Assembly (NCBI RefSeq): GCF_024171645.1
Contig: NZ_JALKAC010000001.1
Coordinates: 620,001 to 684,000 of the forward strand
Reading direction: 5' to 3'
DNA from: Flavobacterium sp. HSC-32F16
GTDB lineage: Bacteria > Bacteroidota > Bacteroidia > Flavobacteriales > Flavobacteriaceae
Length of the DNA stretch: 64,000 nt
Shown: piece by piece, positions 20,121 to 30,742 of the stretch
How positions within the stretch are numbered: the first letter of the stretch is position 1
Layout: the number at the start of each line of letters is the position of its first letter
The notes under the pieces: generated by a model
What the model saw: only the letters and a program-made list of their open reading frames with translations
Databases searched by the model: none
What the model was told of the DNA's origin: nothing
Translations under genes and position numbers: made by a program

Positions 20121-20250
20121 TATTTAAAATTTTCAATGTTGAAATTCCAAATACTAAATCAAAAATACAAGCCTAAAAAGTAAAATCTAAAGTCTAAAAT
20201 ACCCCAAAAACCAAATCCAAGAACTTAATCTACACCAATGACATCTAATT

Positions 20251-23200
20251 ATGAAAAAAGCAAAACAAACCGATAAGTCGCCCCAAAACGAGGTGCTTAT
20301 CGCCCTGCCTATAATCACAGATGAAAAAACATCCCGAAACAAAAGCAACAAAAATGACGACGAAGAATCTATCCTTAACGATGCAGAGTTTTTAAAGATT
20401 TTGCTGAAAGTTAAAAATGGTAATTTCTCGCAGCGTTTCCCAACCGATCAAAACGGAATAAAAAGATCCATCTGTGATACTTTAAACGAAATCATTGACC
20501 TGAACGAAAGAATGGTTTTTGAATTTCAAAAAGTAGGTAAAAGCATTGGTAAACAAGGAAAACTAACCAATCGCGTTGTGCTCGACGGCGCACGTGGTTC
20601 GTGGAGTTCCTGCGTTGATTCTGTAAACACTTTGATTTCTGATCTGGTGCATCCAACAATCGAAATTGCACACGTAATTACATCCGTTGCAAAAGGAAAC
20701 CTATCTCAGGAAATGCCATTATCTATTGAAGGAAACCCGCTTCAGGGAGAATTCCTTAGAATTGCAAAAGAGGTAAACGGAATGGTAAAACAGCTGAACC
20801 TTTTCTCGATGGAGGTTACGCGTGTGGCACGTGAAGTAGGTACAGAAGGAAAACTGGGAGGTCAGGCAAAAGTACGAGGTGTGGGCGGTGTTTGGAAAGA
20901 TTTGACCGATTCTGTAAATAAAATGGCGAGTAACTTAACTGGTCAGGTACGTAATATTGCCGATGTAACAACAGCGGTGGCAAAAGGAGATTTATCTAAA
21001 AAAATTACCGTTGACGTAAAAGGTGAAATCTTAGAACTAAAAAATACCATCAATACGATGGTAGATCAGCTAAACTCTTTTTCTTCTGAGGTTACCCGTG
21101 TGGCGCGTGAGGTTGGTACAGAAGGAAAACTGGGCGGACAAGCGCAGGTAAAAGGTGTCGGCGGAACATGGAAAGATTTAACAGATTCGGTAAACCAAAT
21201 GGCATCGAATCTTACCGGACAGGTACGTAATATTGCCGATGTAACAACTGCCGTAGCAAGAGGAGATTTATCTAAAAAAATTACCGTAGACGTAAAAGGA
21301 GAAATCTTAGAGTTGAAAGATACCATTAATACCATGGTGGATCAGCTGAACTCCTTCTCTTCTGAAGTAACTCGTGTATCACGTGAAGTAGGTTCTGAAG
21401 GAAAACTGGGAGGTCAGGCAAAAGTACGAGGTGTGGGTGGAGTTTGGAAAGATTTGACCGATTCCGTTAATCAAATGGCCTCCAACTTAACCGGTCAGGT
21501 ACGTAATATTGCCGAGGTAACAACAGCCGTAGCAAAAGGCGATTTATCTAAAAAAATTACCGTAAACGTTGAGGGAGAAATTCTTGAACTAAAAAATACC
21601 ATCAATACCATGGTGGATCAGCTAAACTCATTCGGTTCTGAGGTAACTCGTGTGGCGCGTGAGGTAGGTTCTGAAGGAAAACTTGGAGGTCAGGCAAAAG
21701 TAAAAGGTGTTGGTGGAACCTGGAAAGATTTAACCGATTCCGTGAATCAGATGGCATCGAACTTAACCGGACAGGTACGTAATATTGCCGAGGTTACAAC
21801 TGCCGTAGCAAATGGTGATCTTTCTAAAAAAATTACCGCTGTAGCCGAAGGAGAAATCCTCGAATTAAAGAAAACCATTAATACGATGGTGGATCAGCTG
21901 AACTCCTTCTCTTCTGAGGTAACGCGTGTGGCACTTGAGGTGGGAACAGAAGGAAAACTGGGAGGTCAGGCAAAAGTAAAAGGTGTCGGCGGAACTTGGA
22001 AAGATTTGACCGATTCCGTTAATCAAATGGCATCCAACTTAACTGGACAAGTACGTAACATTGCCGAAGTAACAACAGCCGTAGCAAAAGGCGATTTATC
22101 CCGCCAAATTACCGTTGATACCAAAGGAGAAATCTTAGAGTTGAAAAATACCATTAATACGATGGTGGGTCAGCTGAACTCTTTCGCTTCTGAGGTAACC
22201 CGTGTGGCGCGTGAGGTTGGTACCGAAGGAAAACTGGGAGGACAAGCGCAGGTGGAAGGTGTCGGCGGAACCTGGAAAGATTTAACAGATTCCGTAAACC
22301 AAATGGCGTCTAACTTAACCGGACAAGTACGTAATATCGCCGAAGTAACAACAGCCGTAGCAAAAGGAGATTTATCACTCCAGATTACGGTTGACGTAAA
22401 AGGAGAAATCTTAGAGTTAAAAAATACAATTAATACCATGGTGGATCAGCTTCGAGGCTTTGCTTCGGAAGTAACAAGGGTTTCGCGAGAAGTTGGTACC
22501 GAAGGAAAACTGGGAGGACAAGCCAACGTTCCCGGAGTTGCCGGAACATGGAAAGATTTAACAGACTCTGTTAATCAAATGGCAGGAAATCTTACCGCAC
22601 AGGTACGTAATATTGCCGATGTGGCAATTGCCGTTGCCAACGGAGATATGTCCCGAAAAATTACCGTTGACGTTCGCGGGGAAATTCTTCAATTAAAAGA
22701 AACCCTGAATACGATGGTGGATCAGCTTCGTGAATTTGCCTCTGAGGTAACTCGTGTGGCGCGTGAGGTAGGTACCGAAGGAAAACTGGGAGGACAAGCA
22801 AACGTTCCCGGAGTTGCAGGAACCTGGAAGGATTTAACAGATTCTGTGAACCAAATGGCGGGTAACTTAACGACACAAGTACGTAATATTGCTGAGGTTA
22901 CAATTGCCGTGGCAAATGGAGATATGTCGAAAAAAATTACGGCAGACGTTCGTGGAGAAATTCTGCAATTAAAAGAAACCGTAAATACCATGGTGGATCA
23001 GCTTCGTGCGTTTGCCTCTGAGGTAACTCGTGTGGCACGTGAAGTTGGTACCGATGGAAAACTGGGCGGACAAGCATTCGTTCCCGGAGTTGCCGGAACC
23101 TGGAAAGATTTAACGGATTCGGTTAACCAAATGGCATCCAACTTAACAGGTCAGGTACGTAATATTGCCGATGTAACCAAAGCCGTTGCAAATGGTGACC

Positions 23201-26200
23201 TTTCTAAACAAATTACGGTTGACGTAAAAGGAGAAATCCTCGATTTGAAAAACACCTTCAATACGATGGTGGAACAGTTAAATTCATTCGCATCTGAGGT
23301 AACTCGTGTGGCGCGTGAAGTGGGTACTGAAGGAAAACTGGGAGGACAATCTCAAGTAAAAGGTGTTGCCGGAACCTGGAAAGATTTAACGGATTCCGTT
23401 AACGTAATGGCATCCAACTTAACGGGTCAGGTTCGTGGAATCGCAAAAGTGGTAACATCCGTAGCAAAAGGAAACTTAAAACAAAAATTGTCGATTGATG
23501 CAAAAGGTGAAGTAGCACAGTTAACAGATACGATCAACGAAATGATTGATACGCTTGCAACCTTCTCAGATCAGGTAACAACGGTTGCCCGTGAAGTGGG
23601 TGCCGAAGGAAAACTGGGAGGACAGGCAAACGTTCCGGGAGCTTCTGGAACTTGGAAAAACTTAACCGAAAACGTAAACCAGTTAGCCGCAAATCTTACC
23701 ACACAAGTACGTGCAATTTCTGAGGTGGCATCTGCCGTAACTCAGGGAGATTTAACCCGAACAATTGGTGTAGAGGCAAAAGGTGAAGTTGAAGCGCTTA
23801 AAGATACCATTAACCAAATGATTTCAAACCTGAAAGCCACTACATTACGTAATCAGGAACAAGACTGGCTGAAATCGAATTTGGCTAAATTTACGCAAAT
23901 GCTTCAGGGACAGAAAGAACTAAATTCCGTTACCAAAAAAATCTTATCAGAACTTGCTGCCGTTGTTACAGCACAGCACGGACTTTTCTATATTTTGGAA
24001 GAAGGTGAAGAATTCATGGATTCTAAACTGAATTTAATCGCTTCGTATGCTTACATCAAACGCAAAAACTCCCCTACCTCCTATGCTATGGGCGAAGGAC
24101 TTATTGGTCAGGTTGCCGTTGAAAAAGAACGCATTATTTTGAGCAATGTTCCAAAAGATTATATCAGAATCAATTCTGGTTTAGGAGATGCAAAACCAAA
24201 AGATGTTATCATTCTTCCGGTGTTGTTTGAAGGACAGTTAAAAGCCGTTATCGAACTGGCTTCATTGGATACATTTAGTCAGACACACTTAGATTTCTTA
24301 GAAGGTTTAACCGAAAGTATTGGCATTGTATTGAATACGATCGAATCAAACTCCAGAACCGAAGAATTACTGGTTCAGTCGCAATCGCTGGCAAGTGAGC
24401 TGAAAAGTCAACAGGAAGTATTGAAAAATACCAACGAAGAGCTGGAAGAAAAAGCCATTTTATTAGCCAATCAAAAAGAAGAGGTTGAGCTGAAAAATCA
24501 GGAAGTTGAGGTTGCCCGTAAAGCTTTGGAAGAAAAAGCAGATCAGCTTACTTTAACATCTAAATACAAATCAGAGTTCCTGGCGAATATGTCGCACGAG
24601 TTAAGAACGCCATTAAACAGTTTGCAGATTCTTGCCAACGAATTGATTGCCAACCGAGACGGAAATTTATCTGAAAAACAAATTCAGTTTGCCAAAACAA
24701 TTAACTCTTGCGGCGATGATTTAATTCAGCTGATTAATGATATTCTGGATCTTTCTAAAATTGAATCCGGTTATATTTCTGTGGATTACAACCCTATTAG
24801 TTTTGAAGAAATCAGCCGATTTGTGGAGTCTACCTTCAACCCTATTTCTCAGGCAAAACATCTTCGATTTGAAATTATGATGGATAAAAATCTTCCTGAA
24901 GTAATGGAAACGGATTCGCAGAGATTGAATCAAATTCTAAAAAATCTTCTGTCTAACTCATTTAAATTCACCGAAAAAGGCGAAGTAAAATTAAACATTT
25001 ATAAAGCAGACCATAACTGGAAAACCAAAAATCTTAGTCTGGATAATGCCGAAGCCGTTGTGGCTTTTGAAATTTCAGATACTGGAATTGGAATCTCAAA
25101 AGAAAAACAAAACATCATTTTTGAAGCATTCCAGCAGGCAGAAGGTTCAACAAGCCGTAAATATGGCGGAACTGGTTTAGGGTTATCTATCAGCCGCGGA
25201 CTTTCTGATTTATTGGGAGGAAGTATTGAACTTGAAAGTGATACGAATATTGGAAGTAAATTCACGTTGTTTTTACCGCTCAAATTTGTGCATATACCAG
25301 AATTGGAAGATATAACCGTAAATGAGGAAACCAACGTTATTCACGCGGGAAAAAGCCGTTTGAAATCACTCCCTTCTTCCAGTTTTAAAAAATCAGATAT
25401 CGATTTGTATTTTGTAAATGAAATTGGTGACGACCGAACGGATATTAAGCCAGACGACAAAATTCTTTTAATTGCTGAAGACAATGTTACTTTTGCTAAA
25501 ATATTACTGGAAAGAGCACATCAACATGGAATTAAAGCCATAGTAACCACACGCGGAAACGATGTTGTAGATTATATCAATCAATTTCAGCCTCATGCTA
25601 TTACAATGGATTTGAATATGCCGGACACCAGCGGCTGGAAGATTCTCGACCGCCTAAAAACTGATTTTACGCTTCGCCATATTCCGGTTTATATTATTTC
25701 AGGAGAAGATGAACGTAATAAAGGTTTAAAACGCGGTGCCCGTAACTTCTTCCTTAAACCGGTTAAAAATGAATTATTGAATTCTCTTTTTAATGATATT
25801 CAGGACTTTAAAAATAAGAAAGAAAAAAATCTTCTTGTTGTAGATGACAATCAGTTTGAGTTAGACCGAATTATCGAAGCTATTCAGGGAGACGATATTT
25901 TGATATCGACTGCTTTAACCGCAAAAGAAGCTGTAGAACTTATACAAGAAAAATCATTTGATTGCATTATTCTAGATTTGGTTCTTCCGGATGCTGACGG
26001 TCTTGATTTGATAAGTGATCTGGAAAATAATATCAGCGGACAAGAAACGGCAATTATCATACATTCCGCCGGCGATGTCAATAAAAAACAACGCAGTAAA
26101 CTCAGCCGATTTGCACACAGCATTATAACCAAAAGTGCCGTTTCTATGGACGAATTGGTAGATCAAACTGCCCTGTTCATGCATCGCGTACACAAAGATC

Positions 26201-26625
26201 TGCCGCAAAGCATGAAAGACAGAATTGAAACTTATTACTTAAAAGAAGATGTTTTGATCAATAAAAAAGTACTTTTGGTAGATGATGACGTTCGAAACCT
26301 ATTTGCATTAACAACCGCTTTAGAACGTTTTGGCTTAGACGTAATAAGTGCCGAAAGCGGTCATGAAGCCATTGAAATTTTAAATCAAAATCTCAAAATT
26401 GATATTGTTCTAATGGATATCATGATGCCGGAATTAGACGGTTATGAAACCATGAAAATCATTAGAAAAAATATCAAACACAAGGATTTAACAATCATTG
26501 CCGTTACGGCGAAAGCAATGAAAGGAGACAGACAGCGCTGTATTGAGTCTGGCGCATCAGATTATATTACTAAACCGGTTAATGTCGAACAATTATCCTC
26601 TTTAATGAGAGTGTGGTTAAAATAA
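20251..26625 (+). CDS. Giant cytosolic hybrid histidine kinase with poly-HAMP array, GAF and three receivers
   Basis: The protein has 2,124 residues and no membrane segment or signal peptide. A degenerate unit (~50-187) precedes eleven tandem 92-residue HAMP-type repeats, residues ~188-1199 ([18 protein letters not shown], then [32 protein letters not shown]). GAF spans ~1223-1367, then a coiled coil, HisKA with His1449 ([12 protein letters not shown]) and HATPase_c (~1555-1680; [18 protein letters not shown]). Three receivers have Asp1787, Asp1909 and Asp2056. The architecture parallels fungal group III (Nik1/Os-1) osmosensing kinases. It lies 130 bp after the Rcp1-type regulator and 7 bp before the next kinase gene. 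The signal sensed is unknown. Confidence 0.93.
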   Translation: MKKAKQTDKSPQNEVLIALPIITDEKTSRNKSNKNDDEESILNDAEFLKILLKVKNGNFSQRFPTDQNGIKRSICDTLNEIIDLNERMVFEFQKVGKSIGKQGKLTNRVVLDGARGSWSSCVDSVNTLISDLVHPTIEIAHVITSVAKGNLSQEMPLSIEGNPLQGEFLRIAKEVNGMVKQLNLFSMEVTRVAREVGTEGKLGGQAKVRGVGGVWKDLTDSVNKMASNLTGQVRNIADVTTAVAKGDLSKKITVDVKGEILELKNTINTMVDQLNSFSSEVTRVAREVGTEGKLGGQAQVKGVGGTWKDLTDSVNQMASNLTGQVRNIADVTTAVARGDLSKKITVDVKGEILELKDTINTMVDQLNSFSSEVTRVSREVGSEGKLGGQAKVRGVGGVWKDLTDSVNQMASNLTGQVRNIAEVTTAVAKGDLSKKITVNVEGEILELKNTINTMVDQLNSFGSEVTRVAREVGSEGKLGGQAKVKGVGGTWKDLTDSVNQMASNLTGQVRNIAEVTTAVANGDLSKKITAVAEGEILELKKTINTMVDQLNSFSSEVTRVALEVGTEGKLGGQAKVKGVGGTWKDLTDSVNQMASNLTGQVRNIAEVTTAVAKGDLSRQITVDTKGEILELKNTINTMVGQLNSFASEVTRVAREVGTEGKLGGQAQVEGVGGTWKDLTDSVNQMASNLTGQVRNIAEVTTAVAKGDLSLQITVDVKGEILELKNTINTMVDQLRGFASEVTRVSREVGTEGKLGGQANVPGVAGTWKDLTDSVNQMAGNLTAQVRNIADVAIAVANGDMSRKITVDVRGEILQLKETLNTMVDQLREFASEVTRVAREVGTEGKLGGQANVPGVAGTWKDLTDSVNQMAGNLTTQVRNIAEVTIAVANGDMSKKITADVRGEILQLKETVNTMVDQLRAFASEVTRVAREVGTDGKLGGQAFVPGVAGTWKDLTDSVNQMASNLTGQVRNIADVTKAVANGDLSKQITVDVKGEILDLKNTFNTMVEQLNSFASEVTRVAREVGTEGKLGGQSQVKGVAGTWKDLTDSVNVMASNLTGQVRGIAKVVTSVAKGNLKQKLSIDAKGEVAQLTDTINEMIDTLATFSDQVTTVAREVGAEGKLGGQANVPGASGTWKNLTENVNQLAANLTTQVRAISEVASAVTQGDLTRTIGVEAKGEVEALKDTINQMISNLKATTLRNQEQDWLKSNLAKFTQMLQGQKELNSVTKKILSELAAVVTAQHGLFYILEEGEEFMDSKLNLIASYAYIKRKNSPTSYAMGEGLIGQVAVEKERIILSNVPKDYIRINSGLGDAKPKDVIILPVLFEGQLKAVIELASLDTFSQTHLDFLEGLTESIGIVLNTIESNSRTEELLVQSQSLASELKSQQEVLKNTNEELEEKAILLANQKEEVELKNQEVEVARKALEEKADQLTLTSKYKSEFLANMSHELRTPLNSLQILANELIANRDGNLSEKQIQFAKTINSCGDDLIQLINDILDLSKIESGYISVDYNPISFEEISRFVESTFNPISQAKHLRFEIMMDKNLPEVMETDSQRLNQILKNLLSNSFKFTEKGEVKLNIYKADHNWKTKNLSLDNAEAVVAFEISDTGIGISKEKQNIIFEAFQQAEGSTSRKYGGTGLGLSISRGLSDLLGGSIELESDTNIGSKFTLFLPLKFVHIPELEDITVNEETNVIHAGKSRLKSLPSSSFKKSDIDLYFVNEIGDDRTDIKPDDKILLIAEDNVTFAKILLERAHQHGIKAIVTTRGNDVVDYINQFQPHAITMDLNMPDTSGWKILDRLKTDFTLRHIPVYIISGEDERNKGLKRGARNFFLKPVKNELLNSLFNDIQDFKNKKEKNLLVVDDNQFELDRIIEAIQGDDILISTALTAKEAVELIQEKSFDCIILDLVLPDADGLDLISDLENNISGQETAIIIHSAGDVNKKQRSKLSRFAHSIITKSAVSMDELVDQTALFMHRVHKDLPQSMKDRIETYYLKEDVLINKKVLLVDDDVRNLFALTTALERFGLDVISAESGHEAIEILNQNLKIDIVLMDIMMPELDGYETMKIIRKNIKHKDLTIIAVTAKAMKGDRQRCIESGASDYITKPVNVEQLSSLMRVWLK
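20812..23847 (+). repeat. Eleven in-frame tandem 276-bp repeats encoding HAMP-type units
   Basis: The unit start recurs exactly every 276 bp (20812, 21088, through 23572) with no indels, and DNA identity is high between neighbours. The last two units are the most diverged. Such an array can expand or contract by recombination in multiples of 92 residues without a frameshift. Confidence 0.92.
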
Positions 26626-26632
26626 TTTATTT

Positions 26633-27874
26633 ATGAAAAGCCCAAACCCCATAGAAGAACATCCGGTTAAGATATTAATTGTCGATGATAAGAAGGAAAA
26701 CCTACTTTCGCTTCAGGTCATACTTGCAGACAAAGGATATGAGTTTGTAGAAGCCGCATCTGGTAAAGATGCTTTGCGTATCCTGCTTAAAAGTCAGGAT
26801 TTTGCAATTATTCTTATGGATGTGCAGATGCCGCTTATGGATGGATTTGAAACTGCCGAACTCATCCGCCAAAGCGATAAACTAAAACAAGTGCCTATTA
26901 TTTTTTTAACAGCCAATATGAATACCACAGATTATATTTTTAAAGGATATCAATCTGGAGCTGTTGATTATATGATAAAACCTCTATCTGCAGAAATTCT
27001 TCAGGCCAAAGTGATGGTTTTTACTGATTTATATAAGAAAAACAGAGAATTACGACTGAAAGAAGAAGAAACCAATGCACTGAATGCCAAGATTACCAAA
27101 GCCAATGAAGAATTAGCTGCGCAATATATCGCTATTGAAAAATATGCAGCCGAATTAAAAAAGAGAAATACAGAACTTGATGCATTTACACATATATCAA
27201 GTCATGATTTACAAGAACCGCTGCGTAAAATTCAGACTTTTACCAATATCATTTTGGCAAAAGAATATCAAAATTTGAGTCCTGACGGACAGGCAAAATT
27301 CGACAGAATTCTGTATTCAACAAACCGAATGCGGGAATTAATTAATGATCTTTTAGCTTTTTCCAGAACCAATATTACGGATCGTGTGTATGAAAATACC
27401 GATCTCAATATAATTGTTGAAAATGTAAAAGAAGCACTGAGAGAAAACATCAAAGAAAAAAATGCCCTGATCCTGACTAATTTTCATGGAAAAATCAATA
27501 TCATTCCGTTTTTATTCATTCAGCTGATTGAAAATCTGGTAAACAATGCTCTGAAATTTTCTCAAAAAGAAATTCCGATTCAAATTGAAATCAAAAGTCA
27601 AATAGCAAGTGGAGAAGAATTAAAAAATGATAAATTATTGCTTGATCAAAACTATTGCCACATTAGCATTCAGGACAATGGAATTGGCTTTGATCCTGAA
27701 CACAGCGAAAAAATATTTGGTGTTTTCCAGCGATTACACAGCAGGGATATTTATGATGGAACGGGAATTGGTCTTGCCATTGTAAAAAAGATTGTCGAAA
27801 ATCATAATGGCATCATTACAGCCACGGCTCGACCTATGCAGGGCGCAACATTTCATATTTATATTCCGCAGTAA
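26633..27874 (+). CDS. Receiver-histidine kinase hybrid (REC-coiled coil-HisKA-HATPase)
   Basis: This is a 413-residue soluble protein. The N-terminal receiver has Asp63 (ILMDVQMPLMDG) and Lys in MIKPLS. A coiled coil (~135-180) leads to HisKA with His191 (SSHDLQEPLRKI), and HATPase_c carries the ATP-binding motifs DNGIGFDPE and GTGIGLAIVKK. Receiver-first kinases take phosphate or a conformational signal from an upstream hybrid kinase; the poly-HAMP kinase ends 7 bp before this start. It ends the plus-strand cluster at a perfect 15-bp terminator. Confidence 0.92.
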   Translation: MKSPNPIEEHPVKILIVDDKKENLLSLQVILADKGYEFVEAASGKDALRILLKSQDFAIILMDVQMPLMDGFETAELIRQSDKLKQVPIIFLTANMNTTDYIFKGYQSGAVDYMIKPLSAEILQAKVMVFTDLYKKNRELRLKEEETNALNAKITKANEELAAQYIAIEKYAAELKKRNTELDAFTHISSHDLQEPLRKIQTFTNIILAKEYQNLSPDGQAKFDRILYSTNRMRELINDLLAFSRTNITDRVYENTDLNIIVENVKEALRENIKEKNALILTNFHGKINIIPFLFIQLIENLVNNALKFSQKEIPIQIEIKSQIASGEELKNDKLLLDQNYCHISIQDNGIGFDPEHSEKIFGVFQRLHSRDIYDGTGIGLAIVKKIVENHNGIITATARPMQGATFHIYIPQ

Positions 27875-27881
27875 AATTTAT

Positions 27882-27915
27882 AATTCTTCGGGTTTAAAAA
27901 TAAACCCGAAGAATT
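27882..27915. terminator. Bidirectional terminator between convergent signalling genes
   Basis: A perfect 15-bp stem AATTCTTCGGGTTTA / TAAACCCGAAGAATT has an AAAA loop. It separates the plus-strand kinase (stop 27874) from the minus-strand LytTR regulator, whose stop codon overlaps the stem. Confidence 0.85.
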
Positions 27916-28618
27916 ATTTGATTCCAAGCAAAGCAAAAAGTTCCTCTTTTTTATTCACAGCAATAGAAATTGATTTGCCGTTTATCAATTCAACCGTATT
28001 TCCGTTTATGCTTCTTATCGCTTCAAGATTTAAGATGAAAGAACGCTGCACGCGAAAAAAGTTAGGCTGATTCAGTATTTCATCCATTGATTTGAGAGTA
28101 AGCTGCGTAGAATAATCTCCGGAAGGAATTACAATTTTCAAATAATCACCCTGAGCTTCTACATAAAGAATTTCGCTAAACAAAATCTTAATTAATTTTC
28201 CTTCAGATTTAATAAATATTTTATCAGCATTTGAATGTATAATTGGTATTTGGTTTACCGAAATTCTTTCTTTTGCCCTATTAACCGCTTTCAAAAATCG
28301 GTCAAAACGAACAGGTTTTATTAAATAATCGACAACGCCTGCATCAAAACTATCCAAAGCAAAATCTCTGTGTGCGGTAATAAAAATAATTAATGGCGGA
28401 TTTACCAGAGAATTCACCAATTCCATTCCATTAATTTTAGGCATCTGAATATCACTAAAAATAATATCTGCCGCATTTTCCTGTAAATATGCAAGTGCAT
28501 TTACAGGATCATCAAATGAAGCCGAAAGACTTAGAAAAGGAATTTCTTTTACAAAAGTTTCAATAACTTCTTTTCCAAGAGGTTCGTCATCAATTATAAT
28601 ACAGCTTAATTTTTCCAT
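27914..28618 (-). CDS. LytTR-family DNA-binding response regulator
   Basis: The protein has 234 residues. The receiver (~1-120) has IIIDDEP, phospho-acceptor Asp56 (IIFSDIQMP) and Lys in LIKPVRFD. The LytTR DNA-binding domain (~135-234) shows ILYVEAQGDYLKI, LNQPNFFRVQRSFILNL and INGKSISIA. LytTR regulators of Bacteroidota pair with YehU/LytS-like kinases; the kinase gene directly upstream overlaps this start by one base. The target genes are not evident; the nearby CPBP gene is a candidate. Confidence 0.94.
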   Translation of the reverse strand: MEKLSCIIIDDEPLGKEVIETFVKEIPFLSLSASFDDPVNALAYLQENAADIIFSDIQMPKINGMELVNSLVNPPLIIFITAHRDFALDSFDAGVVDYLIKPVRFDRFLKAVNRAKERISVNQIPIIHSNADKIFIKSEGKLIKILFSEILYVEAQGDYLKIVIPSGDYSTQLTLKSMDEILNQPNFFRVQRSFILNLEAIRSINGNTVELINGKSISIAVNKKEELFALLGIK

Positions 28619-29787
28619 TAGTTTTTTAAATCTATTCGTAATGCGACCTTGAATTTTGTTTCGAAATTTTCGATTTTTAATTGATGCTTATCAGGATACA
28701 AAAGCTGCAGCCTTTTTGAAGCATTTACAATTCCTATTCCTCCAAATTCTTTTTCTTGTAAGTCTTTTTCTTTATCATTTTCAAGATAAAAATACAGCTC
28801 ATCATTCTCGATTTTAATATCCAAAATTAAAAAATGTTCGCCGTTGCTTTTTAAACCATATTTAAAAGCATTTTCTATAAAAGTAAAAGTTAAAAGCGGT
28901 GGTATGAAATATCCAAAAAGCACTTTATCATCAGGAAAATGAAACTGAATATTTTTATCATCAGAATATCGCATTCGTTCCAATTCAATATAATTTTTAA
29001 GAAACTCCAGCTCTTTACCTAACGCAACTTTTTCATGATTCGATTCATACAATGTATAACTCATAATATCTGAAAGATTTAGAATTACTTCTGGAGCCGA
29101 ATCGTCTTTTTTAATAGAAAGTCCATAAAGATTATTGAGCGTATTGAACAGAAAATGCGGATTAAGCTGTGCTGTTAAAAACTGTTTTTCGATATTAATA
29201 TTTTGGATTTCCAAGTCGGCTTTCTGACTTTGGATTTTTAGCGTTCTGTTGTAAAGTCGTGAAATTTCAAAAAGAATTTTGACAAAAAAGAAAGGTGATA
29301 AAATCGATATAATAATAAAACACTGCGAAATCATTCTTCTTACCGAAAGGGCCTGTCCAAAAGTTTGTTCGGCACTTTTTTGTATTGCGCCTTTAAGTTC
29401 TCCGGTCAGGATTTCAAATCCAAGTGCGTGATAGACTATAGAAAAACAGTAAGTTACGGCAATCCACAGAAAAATACATATCAGAAAAGTGATTAATAAA
29501 AACAGGAAGATTCTGCTTCCGCTTCCTGAAATAATCTTTGGCAGAAAAAGATAGAAAAACAGATAAAACACCATTGCATTAACCGTTGTCATTCTAAAAG
29601 TAAATATCAAAGCATTGAAATAAGAAAGCTGATATGCCAGAACATAACTCAAAAACAACAATATTGAAAAACTAAACCACATAATGAGATGAAGAAAAAT
29701 TCTATTTTTTTTGGTATAGAACTTTTCGAAATCAAACGCTGCAATTTTACTTATCAAATAACCTGTAAAGACCTGTTTATTCTGCAT
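28618..29787 (-). CDS. LytS/YehU-type membrane histidine kinase
   Basis: The protein has 389 residues. The N-terminal part has about four membrane spans (~28-175). A short linker leads to the His_kinase motif (QFLTAQLNPHFLFNTLNNLYGL) and an HATPase-like domain (FIPPLLTFTFIENAFKYGL, GGIGIVNASKRLQLLYP). This is the class that phosphorylates LytTR regulators. The stop overlaps the regulator start, so the two are translationally coupled. A terminator sits between this gene and the CPBP gene upstream. Confidence 0.93.
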   Translation of the reverse strand: MQNKQVFTGYLISKIAAFDFEKFYTKKNRIFLHLIMWFSFSILLFLSYVLAYQLSYFNALIFTFRMTTVNAMVFYLFFYLFLPKIISGSGSRIFLFLLITFLICIFLWIAVTYCFSIVYHALGFEILTGELKGAIQKSAEQTFGQALSVRRMISQCFIIISILSPFFFVKILFEISRLYNRTLKIQSQKADLEIQNINIEKQFLTAQLNPHFLFNTLNNLYGLSIKKDDSAPEVILNLSDIMSYTLYESNHEKVALGKELEFLKNYIELERMRYSDDKNIQFHFPDDKVLFGYFIPPLLTFTFIENAFKYGLKSNGEHFLILDIKIENDELYFYLENDKEKDLQEKEFGGIGIVNASKRLQLLYPDKHQLKIENFETKFKVALRIDLKN

Positions 29788-29801
29788 TTATTACATTTAA
29801 A

Positions 29802-29843
29802 AAGAAGCAGATTCAAAGATAGTTTTTTTCGAATCTGCTTCTT
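29802..29843 (-). terminator. Terminator downstream of CPBP protease gene
   Basis: A perfect 13-bp stem AAGAAGCAGATTC / GAATCTGCTTCTT has a 16-base loop. Read on the minus strand, the 3' arm is followed by TTTTT. It lies between the CPBP stop and the kinase start. Confidence 0.75.
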
Positions 29844-29853
29844 ATTGATTTAA

Positions 29854-30591
29854 TTATAATATTCGAATTATGGCATTCATTATATTGATACAATTGTGTC
29901 CCAAAATTGAATATATCAGACTTCCGGAAAATTTTCGAAGTATACCAACGCTTAAAGAAGAGATTAAAATAAGATACACAATCGTTACAATATCAAATTT
30001 AAATTGATGATCTACCGTGAGAATGGCGCCGTGAGCTACTCCAAATAAAACTGTTACGATAATAAAACTCCAGCCCAATTTGATTCCCTTAAAATTCCAT
30101 TTGGGTTCAAATGCTTTATCCAGAAGCCATAAACAAATTCCTCTAAAAGTAATTTCTTCTGTCAATCCAGGTAAAGTCGCCTGAAAAGCAAAAGTTTCTA
30201 AATCAAAAGCACCGCCTTTTGGAAATAAAATCATTTTAAAAACAAAATCAAAAAGCAGAAATCCAAAGAAAAATAAAAGACCAAATTTCAGCTGTTCTCT
30301 TGAATTGGTTTGCTTTGTAAAACCTATTTCTTTACGATCATTTTTATTTACCAACAAAATAATAAAAAGTGATACAACCAAACTTATTATTTTTCCGGCC
30401 CAGGCAAACTTTAAACCAATAAATTCTAAAGAAATATAACGCCTGCTCAAATGCTGAATATAACAATCTGCCAGAAAGTAGAGAAAAAAAAAAGCCAGGT
30501 ATTTGAAATTGACTTTTTTGTTATTGATAAAAGCTAAAAGAAAAAGCGGAAGCATTAATACAATCCATACAAATGGTGTTAATAGTGACAT
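29854..30591 (-). CDS. CPBP-family (Abi) intramembrane metalloprotease
   Basis: This is a 245-residue protein with about seven hydrophobic spans. The CPBP motifs are present: motif 1 is TEEITFRGICLWLL (EExxxR), motif 2 is GVAHGAI (His) and motif 3 is SILGHNCINIMNA (His and Asn). Homologues include CAAX prenyl endopeptidase-like and bacteriocin self-immunity proteins; the substrate is unknown. The gene is flanked by terminators on both sides, so it is monocistronic. Confidence 0.88.
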   Translation of the reverse strand: MSLLTPFVWIVLMLPLFLLAFINNKKVNFKYLAFFFLYFLADCYIQHLSRRYISLEFIGLKFAWAGKIISLVVSLFIILLVNKNDRKEIGFTKQTNSREQLKFGLLFFFGFLLFDFVFKMILFPKGGAFDLETFAFQATLPGLTEEITFRGICLWLLDKAFEPKWNFKGIKLGWSFIIVTVLFGVAHGAILTVDHQFKFDIVTIVYLILISSLSVGILRKFSGSLIYSILGHNCINIMNAIIRIL

Positions 30592-30710
30592 AGTTGTTTA
30601 ATTTTCCTCAAAAGTATTTTCAGGAAAACTAATTGTGAAAAGCTGCCGATGGAAATGGCATTTCTGCCGATGAAAAAGGATTACTTAGGGAAAGAATAAA
30701 TGCAGGTAAT

Positions 30711-30742
30711 AAAAAAAGCTTCTCGATTGAGAAGCTTTTTTT
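30711..30742 (-). terminator. Strong terminator at the end of the T6SS locus
   Basis: A 14-bp stem AAAAAAAGCTTCTC / GAGAAGCTTTTTTT has a 4-base loop, immediately after the tssF stop and with a T-run on the minus strand. It marks the left end of the T6SS transcription unit. Confidence 0.88.

Noticed and set aside
21066..22991. Minus-strand 89-codon ORFs within the HAMP array
   Set aside because: They recur at the repeat period and are antisense shadows of the tandem repeats.
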